A DNA stretch of 64,000 nucleotides from Aradus depressus (GCA_963662175.1 OY759217.1:16742562-16806561); one strand, 5' to 3'. Shown: positions 11,316 through 23,374, counted from the stretch's first letter. Notes: generated by a model not told the origin, from the letters alone. Program-made: numbers and translations.

Positions 11316-11875
11316 GGGTTATTTTTGACTTTTTTTCGTTGTCGGTTTTTTATTTATTTTTTAATAATTTATTTTTCATTTAATATATTATCAAGGTCTA
11401 TATAAATTTTATTGGGGCCGCCTGGATATGTGAGAGCTCCCTAATTGCATAATGATTGCACGATATCATATCAATATATTGTTATATAAAGATTGTACTA
11501 TTTAATGCACCGTTAAGATGTCCCACTTCGGTAGCACGGCTCTCATATTAAAACTTTCGCAATGATGATAAAGGAAGAAAAATTTACTTAGACACTTTGG
11601 TAGCTAATATAATGGTTGAGAATAGATTTTTTATTTTTTGTTAGTTTTTTTAAAGGATCATTTAAGTTAATTTGGTATTTGAATTTGAATTATTTTATTT
11701 TTATTTTGTCACTTTTATATATGTGTGAGTAGAAATAGAAGAGATAACTCTTCAGACGGTCAATTTGTCCATGAGTATTGTCTGTCAATATTATTATTAT
11801 TATTATTATTATTGTACTTCTGTAAAAAGAAAAAGAAATAAAGACGTTTATTATTATTATTATTAATGGTTGAGA
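11316..11875. other. AT-rich intron, two TTA microsatellites
   Basis: Contains (TTA)n runs at about 11789-11812 and 11849-11866. No gene or other repeat recognised. Confidence 0.5.
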
Positions 11876-12135
11876 AGGGTGCCAGGAGGGTCAGAGATAG
11901 CATGCTTGCCGATTGAGCTCAGGATCACGGGTTCAGAACCCGAGCGAGACCCTTACACTTTTTTATCTCGTGAAGATGAATAAACCTTAGTACCCTTTTG
12001 CGATGGTCCCGAGCCTGTACGAAGACAGGTACTCGTTAAAGACCCTTGGTGAATAAACCTGAGTAGGCAAAATTTAGAACTCCCAGAGATGAGTCAGGCT
12101 CATGCTCACCATAGCGACGAAAGAGCGCTTTTTCT
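11876..12135 (+). mobile_element. SINE-A, 3' truncated
   Basis: GGGTGCCAGGAGGGTCAGAG is a mutated head, followed by the B box CGGGTTCAGAACCC and the body to GACGAAAGAGCGCT. The 3' end and tail are lost. Confidence 0.8.
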
Positions 12136-12363
12136 TATCCTATTTCATACCTGTCGATCCTGTGCTGTGTTATGAATTCAGTGAGCAAGTTGTGCGGAAG
12201 TCTTGAACAAATCGGAGATGAGTCTCAGTTATGAAAAATAATTAATACATCTTTATAACTTAAATGTTGACAGTAAATCCGGCCCGAAGCACCAGTTGAA
12301 GACAAAATATGCTATATACTCTTGAAATAATTATATTAATTTTCGTTAAATCAAAATATAGTT

Positions 12364-12713
12364 ATTAGGTTAGGTTAGGTTTTATGACTCATGCCCGGGC
12401 TTTAACTACGAGATCATATCGCCTACTACCACAGCGCTCTTTCGTCACTCTGGTGGACATGAGCCCGACTCTACTGTGATAGTCCTAAATTTTGCCTTCC
12501 CCAAATTTTTAGTCACTTAGAGCAGGGGTCTTTAACGAGTACCTGATATCGTACAGGCTCGGGACCATCGCTTAACGTCCCATCCGAAGGACGGCGTGCA
12601 TACGTTTATTTTACCTCCCAGATAAAATAAACTAAGGGCCTCGGTCGGGTTTCGAACCCACGTTTTTGAGCTCAGAAATCAAGCACGCATACCACTGAGC
12701 TAGCGGCGCCCTC
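12364..12713 (-). mobile_element. SINE-A, full-length, CCTAA-tail subtype
   Basis: Runs from TTAGGTTAGGTTAGG, the complement of a (CCTAA)3 tail, to CTAGCGGCGCCCTC. The A box (CACTGAGCTAGCGG complement) and B box (GGTTTCGAACCC complement) are intact or nearly so. Confidence 0.93.
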
Positions 12714-13705
12714 CAATAAAATTGAAAATATTAAAATAAACTAACTAGGTACTTTAACAATTTAAAATTTCATGAACGGGGACAGATATGTTATTCCTGT
12801 TCCTCATCTGAGTAATAACTCTTGTCAAAATCTTAATTTCAATTATTTTGTCCCCTCTTGTCAAATTCTTAACTTAATTTAAATTATTTAGACCCTCTTT
12901 TCTAAAAAAAAAAAAAAGTGAACCTACTTAAATTCGAGTGAAAACTGACTGTATTTCTAAGCGATTCCATAACTTCCCCTATACTTTGTAGAGCTGACAG
13001 TGGACTGGAACTGGTGACCTTGTGGTTGCTACCTAGTGGTTACATGTGCACTGGACTCAGGCTCCAGGTGTTACACTTTCACCTCATTTCGCTGCTTTGT
13101 CCGCGCTCCTACACTTCGTAATACAGAGAATATGTCCACAACAAGATTACATATGGTTTGTCTTCGTTCCCTCCTTTGTCTGTCTGTTTTCCTGAAGAGA
13201 TGTTTGTGGTCTGGAAGAGAAGCCCGATGGAACACCCGCGTGCATGGCGATGTTCGCGTGTGTGCCTGTCAAACCGCGTGTTTCCTGGTTTCATCTCACA
13301 TCTGCTCCAGGATCTTTTCAATTGTCTACAAGCGTCCAGCACGCGTCTCACACCTTGTCTTTTTCTCAGTGGTGCACTTAACAAAACAGAATGATGATAA
13401 TCTGAGAGAGACACAAGTTTGTCAATAACCGCACGCTACACTCCCTCCGTTTTGTAAAGAACTAGTAGTTATTGTATTGTCAATATGACACATTATTGAG
13501 GAGAGAGTAATTTCAGTGAATTTTCTGGAAAATTATAGCCCATTCTTCACAACTTTAGAAAGTGACAGAAAAAAAATCTTTTGTAGTGTTCAAGGCTTTC
13601 AATAAACTGTCCATTCTGATAAGCAATCATTATTTTTTCAATAAAAGTGAAATATTACAGATCTTCTGCAATGGCACAGAAAAATAAACATCAACTAATA
13701 TAGAA
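12714..13705. other. Unassigned intron DNA
   Basis: A short HPE end piece lies at about 12942-13000 (TTCCATAACTTCCCCTATAC). The overlapping open frames at 13036-13428 (both strands) show no recognisable domain and I do not call them genes. Confidence 0.4.
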
Positions 13706-14110
13706 TATGTAGAAGGGAATCGAGGTTCTGTCCTGTAAAAGATAATTCAAAATTTGGCCAACGTTTCGAAAACTATTCATTTTCTTCTTCAGGGCCTACA
13801 GAATATAAACAAACAAATTAGACAATATGGACAATGATATAAACAGGTACTTTATAATAATTTAAAAAAGAGATGGAAATATTTTTTTTTTTAATTTTAA
13901 GGAGAGAAAAATAATAATAATAAATAAATAATAAAAATAAATTATTATTCATTTATTATTATTATTTTTCTCTCTTTCATTTATGTTTAAAAAAATTGTT
14001 TCCGTCTCTTTTTCAAATTATTATAAAGTATCTGTTTGTATAATTGTCCATAATGTCTAATTTTGAATTTTCTTTTACACGACAGAACATCGATTTCCTT
14101 CTACATTGAA
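13706..14110. mobile_element. Penelope-like foldback element with a hammerhead-like core
   Basis: The two halves are inverted repeats. The left arm reads GTAGAAGGGAATCGAGG, TGTCCTGTAAAAGATAATTC, ATGGACAATGATATAAACAG and GTACTTTATAATAATTT. The right arm (13943-14110) carries their complements. An AT-rich, ATA-repeat centre joins them. Only the left arm contains an extra segment at about 13752-13815 with a minus-strand hammerhead-like core (see separate entry). Inverted long terminal-like repeats plus hammerheads are known from Penelope-like retroelements. No reverse transcriptase is present. Confidence 0.6.
13754..13796 (-). ncRNA. Hammerhead ribozyme-like motif
   Basis: On the minus strand in order: GGCC, CUGAAGA, one A, a stem (GAAAA...UUUUC), GAAA, CGU, U, GGCC. 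GGCC before the core can pair with GGCC after the cleavage position (stem I, 4 bp). Helix III would be the loopless palindrome ACGU. C3 to A9 and the GAA all match the hammerhead consensus, apart from one extra base after A9. Catalytic activity is inferred, not shown. Confidence 0.55.
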
Positions 14111-14145
14111 AAGATTCTGTCGACTCTATTAATCATAATAAAGAA

Positions 14146-14450
14146 TATCGTTGGTGAATCACCGGCTAGGTACTTCCCCTAGCAAATAGACGTTGTCTTC
14201 ACACTGTGTTTCTTATGACCCTATTGAATAATCAATTATGTCTTCGCTCTCCCTTCAAAGCCAATCGATGGATTGGGCTAAAACTCAATATGTGACTTAC
14301 ATAGCGGCTTTTGAATCCATATACTAAATTTTGTGTCGATACATTTTTTACATCGGTAGTTATTAGGATTGTTGAGTAGAGCCCACCTTTGATACCCCCC
14401 CCCCCCCCCCCCCCCCCCCTTTCGTCTGATTCCTCTGAAAATTAATAAAT
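14146..14450 (-). repeat. HPE copy containing a poly-C run
   Basis: Starts TTGGTGAATCACCGGC, then TACTTCCCCTAGC, then module sequence (TTTTGTGTCGATACATTT). About 25 consecutive C lie at 14395-14420, where other copies have a short C-rich stretch. Confidence 0.8.
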
Positions 14451-15560
14451 AATATTAATTATTTATTGTGTCCGAACTTACTTGTTTATTATTTATTAAT
14501 TTGGCTCCATGTCCAAAGATCAAATCCAAAATATCTAATCAAAAATATTAAACGACAAAACAACAAACGGCAAAATTCCTAACTACAAAATAAACAAACC
14601 TCGAATAATTATTATAACTGACAAAATAATGAATAAATAAAATAAGGAATGTTACAATACATTATAATTTAATATTAGGACGATCCTAGGGTACAATTGC
14701 ATAGTAAAATGCAACACTGTAAATACAATTCTAACCCAATAACTAAAAATGTATTGCTTACTAAGTTAAACCAATAACACGGTTAGTAAGGGGCAGTAGG
14801 AAATGTCAGAACACTAGGAAACAGATTATTTGAATAAAAATAAACCAATGAACTTGTAAATTAATAAACAATGAACAAATAAGTTGGAACATAAGGTTAC
14901 AAAATAGAACTTTACATTACTTTCCAAAAGTGGGGAAGTAAAATGGTATTTGTAAAATTAATTACTTTGTATCCATGAGCCATTTAAGCATTGAGATAGG
15001 CTCTTATTTAACTAGCATTATTTATAGATACTTAAATAATTATTTGTTCAATTAACTAATTTGTATTCATGAATAGTATAGGTATTTAGATATGTGTTTC
15101 TGATGTTAACATTCATTTGTATAAGTAATTAAACATATATTAGTGTAGTTAATTATTTGGTATCTAGGGCGGGGCACTGAGATAGGATATTGTGCTCTTA
15201 ATTAACTATTAGATTAGTATTTATTGTTTTATTTAACCTGTTTTTGTGTCAACTATTCTTTGAGCAGGAATATTTAAATAGAATTTGTTTCACAAATAGT
15301 TTCCCCCCACCACTCGACTCCATTATTTGACATTTCACTGTAGATGCACTGCCTGTCTCTTCACAATATTATTTGAATCATGTATGTTTGTCAATAGGAC
15401 ATTTCTCCGGTGTTTGGGCAAAAGGGCTTAAAATCAGCAAATCTGAATTTTAGGAGGGGAATTTCTGAAGGATTGAAAAATTCCTGCAAATCGGGTAAAA
15501 CACATTTACGTTACTTAAAATATTATTTCAATAAAATTATTAAATATAAACAAAGTAAAA
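14451..15560. other. AT-rich intron, unassigned
   Basis: No gene or recognised repeat in about 1.1 kb. Confidence 0.5.
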
Positions 15561-15761
15561 TGGGAGCCATGGTGGCCGTGCGGACTAGAGCGTAGTGCTC
15601 TGGTCGCATGGTCTCACCATGGTTTGCGGGTTCGATTCCCGTCCGGGAGTAAGTTTTATTTAGATAGAACTCCCTCCCGGGGCCATGGATGTCGTAAATA
15701 ACCAGATACACAGTGACATGGCTAATATGCATCGTACAAAAGGCAAAAAAAAAAAAAAAAA
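15561..15761 (+). mobile_element. SINE-B (second tRNA-derived SINE)
   Basis: The head GGTGGCCGTGCGGACTAGAG resembles the 5' half of a class II tRNA (A box), and GCGGGTTCGATTCCCGTCC is a B box. The body follows (GAACTCCCTCCCGGGGCCAT, GACATGGCTAATATGCA), ending in a 16-A tail. Other copies are at 39364, 46262, 48347 and 48955. Confidence 0.88.
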
Positions 15762-16082
15762 TATTCCAACATTCAGTTACATATGGTAAAAATTTTCAAA
15801 TGCACAAGTCCTTTGGATCACAAGACTTATTCTGACTTTGCCCAAACTCCAGCGATTTCGCGACAAGTTCTATGTTGTAACTGTGTATTCGAACGTACCT
15901 GTTTAATGTTTTTCGATTTATTAATTCACCTGTTAATAGTTTTTTTATTTTTATTCATATAATTTGTTTCGTTTGTTTTGTGTTTAAAAGTAATTTTCTT
16001 TATTTATGAAAATTATTTTAATGTTAGATTGTTTTGGAACAAGTTAGTTATCCTTTTTGTTCTGATTTTGTTCTAGAACATT

Positions 16083-16270
16083 AAAAATATATACCAACCA
16101 CATTTACACATTTTTTCATACTGGGCATTACTGGGTAAAAGAATGTCTAATCTTAGGATTACACTGTACAAAGAGAAAAAATGAAATGATTTTGAGAGTG
16201 TAGGTGAAGAGTTGGTAAGCGTGGTTGGTATAAGAAAGTCCTATTATGGCCACATCACATTTTGAATTTG
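16083..16270. repeat. Rep-E, inverted-repeat form
   Basis: The left side (ATATACCAACCACATTTACACA, split here as ATACCAACCAC) and right side (GTGGTTGGTATAAGAAAGTC) are complementary, with TACTGGGCATTACTGG between them. This suggests that Rep-E is a short terminal-inverted-repeat or foldback element. Confidence 0.55.
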
Positions 16271-16364
16271 TCAACTGTGCACTTTTTGAAAATACTATTA
16301 TTTCACATTGAATGATTTGACGACACAGCAGTCTTAAAAGCAAATTTTTTTTCTCTTTTAAAAT

Positions 16365-16885
16365 CTGGACAACTTCATAAGTCAGACTGAAACGCACATA
16401 CCTCATAAGACGAATTGTACGACTGAAATCAATTATCGGACGACGATCGACATTATCGCTTGAAAACAAACTTCACATATACAACACCACACTAAAACCC
16501 ATCTGGACCTACGGCATCGAGATATGGGGATCAGCCAAAAAATCAAACATACAACGTCTTCAGACAATACAATCCATCATACTATGCCACATTGCCGATG
16601 CGCCATTTTACGTTTCCAACCTCACATTACATAATGACCTCAACATCCCATTTGTACCCTCTGTTATCAGGACACGATATCAAAATTTTCACGACAAATT
16701 CCATCACCACGCCAATCCACTTATTCTGCAATTATCCACGAACACTCTCCCCACAAATCCGCCACGACGTCTCAAGCGGGCATGGCAGAGGGACCTGCTC
16801 CAGCACTAGCCTCGACTCCTCTTCGGCCACGTACCTCAGCAGTACAGCCACACTAGTGACAAATGTTGTCGTTGTGAATATGTAA
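16365..16885 (+). pseudogene. Jockey-clade LINE, 3' end of reverse transcriptase ORF
   Basis: Translation in shifting frames gives LENKLHIYNTTLKPIWTYGI, EIWGSAKKSNIQRLQ, APFYVSNLTLHNDLNIPF and RRLKRAWQRDLLQ. These are the hallmark C-terminal blocks of Jockey-type ORF2 (after the catalytic palm). The start is truncated and at least one frameshift and stop break it. The same family occurs in reverse at 42665-43225 and as a shorter piece at 52565-52735. Confidence 0.88.
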
Positions 16886-17663
16886 ATAAATAATTTTAAA
16901 AAATCTGATAATTGCATTATGTCACTGTGATTATCACTCTAAACTAACAATAATTATTATTAATGTATTCAGAGAATTATCTTGTTTATGTACATTAACT
17001 AAAAATAGACAATATTCTAACTGTAAATAAAATTAGGATTACTTGAGCTAAATCAAGAATGATATATTCATTCTAACATCTTGTCTGCTTATAAGGAGAG
17101 GTGTTTAAAAAATTTCTTTTCAGAATAAGGCAGAACTAATTGAAAATACATAATTATTATTTAAAGGATAAATACAGGCAATATCTCAGTAGGCCAGTTG
17201 ACTCTGTCATGGGATATAAAATAGGATTTAAATAAGTCGACTTAAAAAAAACAAAAAAATATCCAAAAAAAATGAGTGAAGGAATGGGCCTTCAAAACAG
17301 TTTAATGGACGTAAATGGAACTGAAGTCTTCGTCGTTTTTATAGGAGAGATATTTATAGGAGTGTGTTTGTGTGTGTGTCAAGAAGGTGAACCTTTTTTG
17401 AAAAATATGTCTTCAGGTCGTCAAAAGAAAAAAAAAAAAAAATGATATAATATAGGATAGGATGGGGTGGTCGAAGTCCTAAAGCCATACCTAAGGTTGG
17501 GGGATATGAAATGCAAAACGTTCTCCTCACCTCACATCTGTCCTCGACTATCGTATTTCATAAGATTTAATTATGTAAATAGGATGTCTGTGTGCAGGTG
17601 TGTTTGTGTGTGTATATGTGGGGGGGAGCACCAAACTCTTACCAAACGTATGTTGTTACCATG
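16886..17663. other. Unassigned intron DNA
   Basis: AT-rich. No gene or recognised repeat. Confidence 0.4.
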
Positions 17664-18490
17664 AAGCCGGGTATATGGCACTTCGTGTCCCCCCCAAACA
17701 AAATACATATCTTTAGTATAAGAAAGCATTGCAATTGTGCGGTATATTCGAATGATATACTAATAATATTACATAATAATAATCATAATATACTGTATAA
17801 TAATAATACATTATTATTATTATAATAATGATATAATAATAATATTGCACGGTATATGGCACGTCCCCAAACAAAATACATATCTTTAGCATAAGAAAGC
17901 ATTGTAATTGTGCAAAAATTCGACACACGTTTCAAGGATCCCCCCATCCATTTTTGCGATGATATCTCTATATAGTAGCAATGCACTTGAAAAAATGAAG
18001 ATTCCACATGTGCTTAGATCTGAGTTGATTGGCAAAAAATAATACCACTTTATTTTGCGGTCATTTTACGAGGATCTGGTAATATTTATTAGCTTTACAA
18101 AAAAAAAAAAAATTGATTTATTCTACATTTTTCGGGGCGCTATAACTTTGCCCATATTGACTTTATCTCAAATGTAGGGAACAAAGGCAATTGGAAATTT
18201 AATACGAAACATTTTTGGTAAGATCCAATTTTTCGATAAGACTTATCGTTTTCGGGTAAGTCAAGCAAACGTCTAAAAATATGGGTTCCAAAAGGTAATT
18301 TTAGAACGGTTTTCGGCATGTATCTCGCAAACCGGGTGGCCTTAGAAAAAGTAATATACCTTTTAAAATATGCCCTTTAGTTTTCTCTACAACTTTTATT
18401 TAAAAATATTTTTGATTAGGTCATAAATATAAGCTGCAACTTGAACAATGTATTTTAAATGACTGATTTCAGCCAAAACCTCAGATCTAA
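17664..18490 (+). repeat. Rep-D copy with an internal duplication
   Basis: GTATATGGCAC...AAACAAAATACATATCTTTAG...AGAAAGCATTG occurs at about 17669 and again at about 17850, separated by an ATA-rich segment. The longest Rep-D body in the window follows: GCGATGATATCTCTATATAG, CACATGTGCTTAGATCTGA, GGGGCGCTATAACTTTGCCC, CGAAACATTTTTGGTAAGAT. Related copies are at 25090, 39780 and 45465. Class unknown and no ORF. Confidence 0.65.
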
Positions 18491-18574
18491 GTTATCATGT
18501 GACACTTCCTTTTCAAATTTCAAGTTCATTGCTAAAAGCGCTATGCTGTCCTTACCACCATTCTGTTTAACCAA

Positions 18575-18675
18575 CCACTGTCCAGCAGTAGAGGAAGACC
18601 AGAAGGCTGGACGTGGAGAGGACTGAGGAAATAGAGGAAGAATCCGATCATCACCAGCACTCTCTTAAATTAAAA
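18575..18675 (+). repeat. Short interspersed repeat (pair of 554-652)
   Basis: CACTGTCCAGCAGTAGAGGA, AGACCAGAAGGC and CCAGCACTCTCTTAAATTAAA match 554-652 with scattered substitutions. The A-run end suggests a retroposed 3' end. Confidence 0.55.
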
Positions 18676-18708
18676 AAAAAATGGCGTGAAAAGAAATATA
18701 TATAATTA

Positions 18709-18955
18709 GAGGGCGCCGGAAGCTCAGAGGTAGCTTGTTAGCTTACTAAGCTCAAGATCGCGGATTCGAAACCCTGCCGAGGCCCTTAGGCTTTCTCATC
18801 TGGGACGTAAATAAACCTTGAGCACGCCGTCGTGGTCCCGAGCCTGTGCAATGTCAGGTATACTTTAAAGACCCCGTGAAGGTGAATAAACCTAGGTATG
18901 CAAAATTCAGGACTTCCATTGTTGAATCGGACTGGGCTCATGTCCACCACATAGT
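18709..18955 (+). mobile_element. SINE-A, 3' truncated
   Basis: GAGGGCGCCGGAAGCTCAGA (A box), CGGATTCGAAACCC (B box) and the body to GGGCTCATGTCCACCAC. The tail is missing. Confidence 0.88.
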
Positions 18956-19551
18956 TGTGCGCATGGTATTGTGATAATAAGGATTTTTTTTTTGTCTTCA
19001 CATTTTGAAGACATCGTTTTCTTGTATTATTCATTATCGACATCGATTTTTCTAAATTAGACTAATAATAATTAATATAATACCAATTAATTCAAGTAAT
19101 TTTGTACCTAAAAAAATAGTTATTATAAGAAGAAATTAGAAAGGAGTAGCGTGGGACCTTTCACTTCAGTGCCAAGTAATTAAAAGAACATTAACGCATT
19201 AGGTCTTGTATGGTGTATGTAAAGTAAGTTGAACGGAAAAGAAAACCATGAGGTAACCGGTGTTCTAAGATTTATAGTTCTGAATAACAAAACACTGTCG
19301 TTCAGGGCTCATATAAACATTTAAAGTATTCCTCTTAATAATAAGATAAAAAAAGATAGATTTTATCTAATGAAGTCTGCGCTGAATAAATACATAATAA
19401 AGATTATATCCGGTGAAAATGAACTAACATTGTTCCTTCTTTTAATTAACTGTTACAGGATCTACAGGAGTTATAGAGTAATGAAATAGAGGGACCGTAT
19501 ATATTATGTGATAAAATTAATGTTTTCTTTCATTGAGTTATATGGTAATAG

Positions 19552-19893
19552 GGTTAGGGTTTATGACTCATGCCCGGGCTTTAACTACGAGGTCATATCG
19601 CCTACTACCAGAGCGCTCTTTCGTCACTCTGGTGGACATGAGCCCGACTCTTCTGTGGAAGTCCTAAATTTTGGCTACCCTAAATTTTTTATTCACCTTG
19701 GGTAGGGGTCTTTAACGAGTACCTGACATCGTACAGGCTCGGGACCATCGCTTAACGTCCCATCTGAAGGACGGCGTGCTTAAGTTTATTTTACCTCCCA
19801 GATAAAATAAACTAAGGGCCTCGGTCGGGTTACGAACCCACGACGTTGAGCTCAGAAGTCAAGCACGCATACCACTGAGCTACCGGCGCCCTC
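19552..19893 (-). mobile_element. SINE-A, full-length, with an 11-bp target-site duplication
   Basis: TATGGTAATAG is present at 19541-19551 and again at 19894-19904, immediately outside the tail (GGTTAGGGTTT complement) and the head (GAGGGCGCC complement). This fixes both ends of SINE-A and shows that the CCTAA-type tail is part of the element. Boxes are intact. Confidence 0.96.
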
Positions 19894-19964
19894 TATGGTA
19901 ATAGATTATATATTCTAGGTTGAGAAGCGCCAACAAATTGTAATAAATAAATAAATAAAATAAA

Positions 19965-20590
19965 ATTTATTTTACTTCCCCTTCCATATGATGTATAGGG
20001 GAAGTTATATATCCGACCACGTTGAGTATTCATGTGAATTTCATTTTTCCGATTGTCTGCGTCATCAGCAATGTATTTCTCCAAAATGAATTGATCAATT
20101 AACTTTTCGCTCCTCCTTCAAAACCAGTCGACTGTTTACGCTAATGTTCAATAGTTGATTTAAAAAGTGGCTCCTAAATCCTCACACTAAATTTTGTGTC
20201 GATAAATTCATTACTTTGGCAGTTATCAGGGTTTTTGAATTGAGCAATCCTCCCCTGAAACTCCCTCTTCTCTTCGGCCGAGATCGCTGAAATTTTACAG
20301 GTTATGTCCTTATTGGGTTTTAACTTCAAAAATGAAATTTTTTGTCGATATATGTTGATTACATCGGCAGTTGAGCCCCCCTGTAAACGTGATAATTGTT
20401 GTCCTTATGGCGTTTTAAATTCAAGTATGAAATTTCGTGTCGATAAATTTATTGTAATGGAAGTTATTAAAGTTTTTGAGTTAAGCTTCTCGCCTAAAAC
20501 CCCCTTCCTTTTGGTCGATTTGGCTGACCGATTTTATAACTTCTATACTTCGCATAGCAGCTCGCTCAGGAAGCAAAAACTCGTGTGAAT
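19965..20590. repeat. HPE ends in opposite orientation
   Basis: 19965-20005 is a plus-strand HPE start (TTTACTTCCCCTTCCATATG, ATGTATAGGGGAAGTTATAT). 20064-20590 is minus strand (CATCAGCAATGTATTTCTCC, three modules with GTCGATAAATTCATTAC and similar). Confidence 0.7.
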
Positions 20591-20734
20591 TGACTTTGAC
20601 TTCTATTCTCTCATCTACCTTGCCTGGTTTTTGGATCTTGTCTTTCTGCAACAAAACACAACAATTCAGTGAGAGTTTTACATTTCCAGATGATTCAAAT
20701 TGCCCCGTTTCGAGATAAGGCATGAAAACCGTAA

Positions 20735-20835
20735 AAAAAAGACTAGAAATCACTTTTATTTTCTCAAATATTTGCTTGATTTATGCCAAAACGGCTAATC
20801 CTATTGGAAAATTGGACCTTACAAAAATGTTTTCA
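20735..20835 (-). repeat. Rep-D fragment
   Basis: ATTTGCTTGATTTATGCCAA, ACGGCTAATCCTATTGGAAA and ATTGGACCTTACAAAAATGT match the Rep-D body in 25380-25440. Confidence 0.6.
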
Positions 20836-20840
20836 AATAT

Positions 20841-21179
20841 AGGTTTAGGTTTTATGACTCATGCCCGGGCTTTAACTACAAGGTCATATCGCCTACTACC
20901 AGAGCCCTCTTTCGTCACTCTGGTGGACATGAGCCCGACTCTACTGTGGGAGTTCTAAATTTTGCCTACCCTAAATTTTTATTCACCTAGGGTAGGGATC
21001 ATTAACGAGTACCTGACATCGTACAGGCTCAGGACCATCGCTTATCGTCCCATCCGAAGGACAGCGTACTTAAGTTTACTTTACCACCCAGATAAAATAA
21101 ACTAAAGGCCTCGGTCGGGTTTCGAACGCACTTGAGCTCAGAAGACAAGCACGCATACCACTGAGCTACCGGCGCCCTC
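20841..21179 (-). mobile_element. SINE-A, full-length, probable target-site duplication
   Basis: TCAAATAT at 20833-20840 recurs at 21178-21185, overlapping the terminal TC of the element. Tail complement GGTTTAGGTTTTATGAC; head complement CTACCGGCGCCCTC. Confidence 0.92.
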
Positions 21180-21364
21180 AAATATGTATGACAAATAAAT
21201 TAAATATATGTTTTTTTCCCCAGATATTCGAATACAGTGGATGTTATATAATCGGTTTGAAATTCGATCTTGAGCGTTTACTGAAAGTCTATTTTTTCCG
21301 ACTCCCTAACTGGAAAAGTGAAAAAAATAAATTCCTGTCTATGTGTGTGTCTGTGATCTCGATA

Positions 21365-21670
21365 TTGCTGAATTTTGCTTACACTAAATTTGTATTCTCT
21401 AATGATAGGGGTCTTTAAAGAGTACCTGACATTGTACAGGCTCGGAGCCATCGCTTAACCTCACATCCGAAGGACGGCGTGCTTAGGTTTATTTTATCTA
21501 CCAGACTACTACTCAGTAAGCTACCGGCGCTTTCCCTTCAAAATTGAATATGTGCATCCAGAACCCGATAGGGACGACACAATGAGGATTCAGAAGTCAC
21601 TATTAAGTCAACTATGTGTTTGTACTGGAACGATTGATTTTGGAGGGAGAGCGAAAACTTATCCGAATAC
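21365..21670. repeat. SINE-A piece (-) followed by an HPE piece (+)
   Basis: 21365-21535 is a SINE-A body and head with an internal deletion (GAAGGACGGCGTGCTTAGG ... CAGTAAGCTACCGGCGC). 21536-21670 is an HPE end region (CCAGAACCCGATAGGGACGA, TGAGGATTCAGAAGTC, TTTTGGAGGGAGAGCGAAAA). Confidence 0.7.
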
Positions 21671-22189
21671 CTAAATGTGGTGCAAAGCCGGGAGAGGCCG
21701 CTACCGTCCCAGATTCCTTTCTCCTTGTTCCTCCAAGATTTACCATGCTCCTTCTGACATTTATGGTCGGACCTCCGTTGATTCTTGCAGCCTCCACTTC
21801 TTTTATTCAACCTCCTGTGGTTTCTTCTTATTTGTGTGCCAGGTCTGGGGCTGGGTCACGAGTTGATACCATTTTACAGCCCACACCTTTACAAAGTGTA
21901 ACCGATCCAGTCCTCATCCCATCCTTTATACACTCTCTTCATTATATTTATACTCACTTCCCTTTCTGCCATCTACACCTTTTGGACCTCTGCTAATTTA
22001 TTGGAAATTATCTTCAGACACCTTTCCTCCTTTCTTACCTGAAATTATGAGAGAATAACAAGCATCTATTATAAAAAGAAGTATATTTATTTAAATCGTT
22101 TAGCCTCTCTAAATAGGATACCATAAATTTCAATCTTATGCTCTTATCCTATGTTGTTGATAAAGAAGGGACTTTAAAAACTTATATAT
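21671..22189. other. Unassigned
   Basis: Overlapping open frames on both strands (21616-21996 and 21538-21810) show no domain I recognise. I do not call a gene. Confidence 0.35.
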
Positions 22190-22292
22190 AAAATGTGTTC
22201 TGGTTCATAACAGGACTTTCTTATACCAACCACCTTTTTTCAGACCACACTCCCAAAAAATTCATTTCATACTTGCATTACTGTATATATGA
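22190..22292 (-). repeat. Rep-E copy
   Basis: CAGGACTTTCTTATACCAAC and AAATTCATTTCATACTTGCA match the family. Confidence 0.6.
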
Positions 22293-23298
22293 TTGTACAG
22301 CGTAATTCTGAGAGTGAATTCCTTATAGCTAGAGCCCGGATTCCCGTGCAATTGCATTTTTTTTTCGCTTGCTTGAAATCATTAAATAACAAATTATTTT
22401 TACGAATTAAGGCATCCTGATTAATATACATACATTTTATTTTGCACGTTTTAGGTTTTTACTGCACAAAATTGCATATTTTGTCGTAATTAGAAAATGT
22501 ATTTGTATGTTAGTTTGAAAATGTATACATACATACAAATTTATAAAGGAATGTTTCCTGATATATAATATAGAAAACTACTAAATGGGACTTCAGGGGG
22601 AGGCAATTGTTTGGAGACAACTAATGGGGCCGTGTAGGCAACTGGATCTTTTACTAAATATTTTCTTTCTTTTTTACAACGTTCAACGATGTAAAAACAA
22701 TTTTTTAGAGCTATAAACTATTATAATGTGCCATATTTATACAATATGGCCTCGTAGTTGAAGCACAGGCATATCATAAAAATTCAAGATAAATAATAAT
22801 AATAGATATATCTATTACTTAATATATATATTACTTCGTGAATTGATTCTCAAAAAGCGTTTTGAGCTTATTGAAAACTGAATTGATGGTGTTTGAAAAA
22901 CATTTGAGAGAAAACATTTAGAGTTAGGATTAAAAGCTCCCCTGTGGTCTATTAACGGTACAATTTATTATAGTCCAATAAATTTGTGTGTCTCTCTATA
23001 TATATATATGTGTGTGTGTGTGTGGTTGCGTGTTAGATTATTTGGTAACGGTTGGATTTGCAAGTTCGGCCCTGATCCCCAGCGAGGATTATAAAGGACG
23101 GATTATGTCTGAATTAATCAACTTTCCTCTCAGCAGGCCACACACCGAGACCACACCATCCCTTTTTACCTCTACAATTTTTTAACAAAACACCCACACA
23201 GGCAGATATTTTATGACTATTTTTTTGTTGCTATTTATTTTTGAAGCCTTTTTATTAATTCAAGCAGGTTACCCGGCTCCGCCCGGAGTAACTTTCCT
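22293..23298. other. Unassigned, includes (TG)n at about 23009-23024
   Basis: AT-rich with a short TA/TG microsatellite. No gene recognised. Confidence 0.4.
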
Positions 23299-23374
23299 CA
23301 GGTTAGTAACTCTAAGCAGATTAGTAACTTTAAGCAGGTCAGTAACTTTACACAGGTTAGTAACTCTAAGCAGG
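23299..23374. repeat. 18-bp minisatellite, about 4 units
   Basis: CAGGTTAGTAACTCTAAG and variants (CAGATTAGTAACTTTAAG, CAGGTCAGTAACTTTACA) repeat in register. Confidence 0.9.

Noticed and set aside
12364..12382. Interstitial telomere repeats (TTAGG)n
   Set aside because: They always occur as the SINE-A tail and are bounded by its duplication at 19541-19904.
13036..13428. 130-residue frame and its antisense partners
   Set aside because: Overlapping open frames on both strands, no domain, no splice or regulatory context.
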